Shown: positions 63,910 to 64,000 of the stretch, one piece after another
How positions within the stretch are numbered: position 1 is the stretch's first letter
How the letters are laid out: every line of letters starts with the position of its first letter
Source: Dickeya oryzae
GTDB taxonomy: Bacteria > Pseudomonadota > Gammaproteobacteria > Enterobacterales > Enterobacteriaceae
Reading direction: 5' to 3'
Length of the DNA stretch: 64,000 bases
Assembly (NCBI RefSeq): GCF_009372235.1
Contig: NZ_ML762920.1
Location: forward strand, 1,015,980-1,079,979
The notes under the pieces: generated by a model
What the model saw: the letters and a program-made list of their open reading frames with translations, nothing else
Database searches by the model: none
What the model was told of the DNA's origin: nothing
Made by a program: the position numbers and the translations under genes

Positions 63910-64000
63910 ATGAGTAGCTACGAACTGTTCACCCCCGAATATGACATCCTGCTGTCGGCGCGTAATATCGCCGCTCAGGCCGACATGCCAGCGGAGGTGT
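63910..64000 (+). CDS. siaD: Start of a probable SiaD-like diguanylate cyclase, cut by the window edge
   Basis: Only 30 codons are visible (MSSYELFTPEYDILLSARNI and on), opening with a good ATG four bases after the siaC stop. The catalytic GGDEF part lies beyond the window, so the identity rests on operon position only. The first residues are compatible with the SiaD N-terminal helix that binds SiaC. Confidence 0.45.
   Translation, partial: MSSYELFTPEYDILLSARNIAAQADMPAEV

Overview
The window is a chromosomal segment from an enterobacterium of the soft-rot group, most likely Dickeya (formerly Erwinia chrysanthemi). Gene order is largely that of Escherichia coli, and the L-asparaginase at 54793-55839 closely matches, from memory, the Dickeya enzyme known as Erwinase. 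About 60 protein genes can be supported, plus three broken genes and one gene cut by the right edge. I saw no rRNA, tRNA, CRISPR array, prophage or complete insertion sequence.

Layout. 1-1127: a 171-bp tandem repeat and a frameshifted DoxX gene. 1132-4936: sulfate importer operon sbp-cysTWA. 5233-13452: block cdaR, degP, dgt, mtnN, btuF, erpA, clcA. 13630-14910: hemL. 15025-23571: cofactor and isoprenoid block (thiI, xseB-ispA-dxs, pgpA-thiL-nusB-ribH, ribD), then nrdR (to 24085), an mgtA 3' remnant and yajI. 25509-31087: Sec and queuosine genes secF, secD, yajC, tgt, queA (transcribed queA to secF), then acpH. 32044-36183: an insertion relative to E. coli, where malZ would lie, holding a 2-Cys peroxiredoxin with an OxyR-type site and a LysR / serine hydrolase / MDR-oxidoreductase island with a palindromic operator. 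36280-53878: proY, brnQ, a small MetE-like enzyme, a PstS-like protein, phoR, phoB, sbcD-sbcC, mak, rdgC, a chemoreceptor and ppnP. 53914-59814: aroL, ansB, a second small MetE-like enzyme, a HAD phosphatase, a decayed MFS transporter and an acetyltransferase. 59941-64000: a 338-bp inverted-repeat element built of serial hairpins, an unrecognised gene, and the start of a four-gene partner-switching / c-di-GMP operon related to siaABCD of Pseudomonas aeruginosa.

Functional themes. Sulfur and methionine supply are represented by sbp-cysTWA, mtnN and two cobalamin-independent methionine-synthase-like enzymes. Phosphate sensing is represented by PhoB/PhoR, with a Pho box before phoB and a PstS-like protein after phoR. 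Envelope quality control and export are represented by DegP and SecDF-YajC. Isoprenoid, thiamine, riboflavin, heme and queuosine synthesis sit in conserved order.

The most interesting region is the right end. The Sia-type operon starts with a PP2C/SpoIIE phosphatase whose N-terminus is a soluble CBS-like module, not the membrane HAMP sensor of classical SiaA. It is divergent from an orphan gene with its own strong ribosome-binding site. Other features worth attention are a family of hairpin-rich repeats at three places in the window and recurrent short tandem duplications at gene ends.
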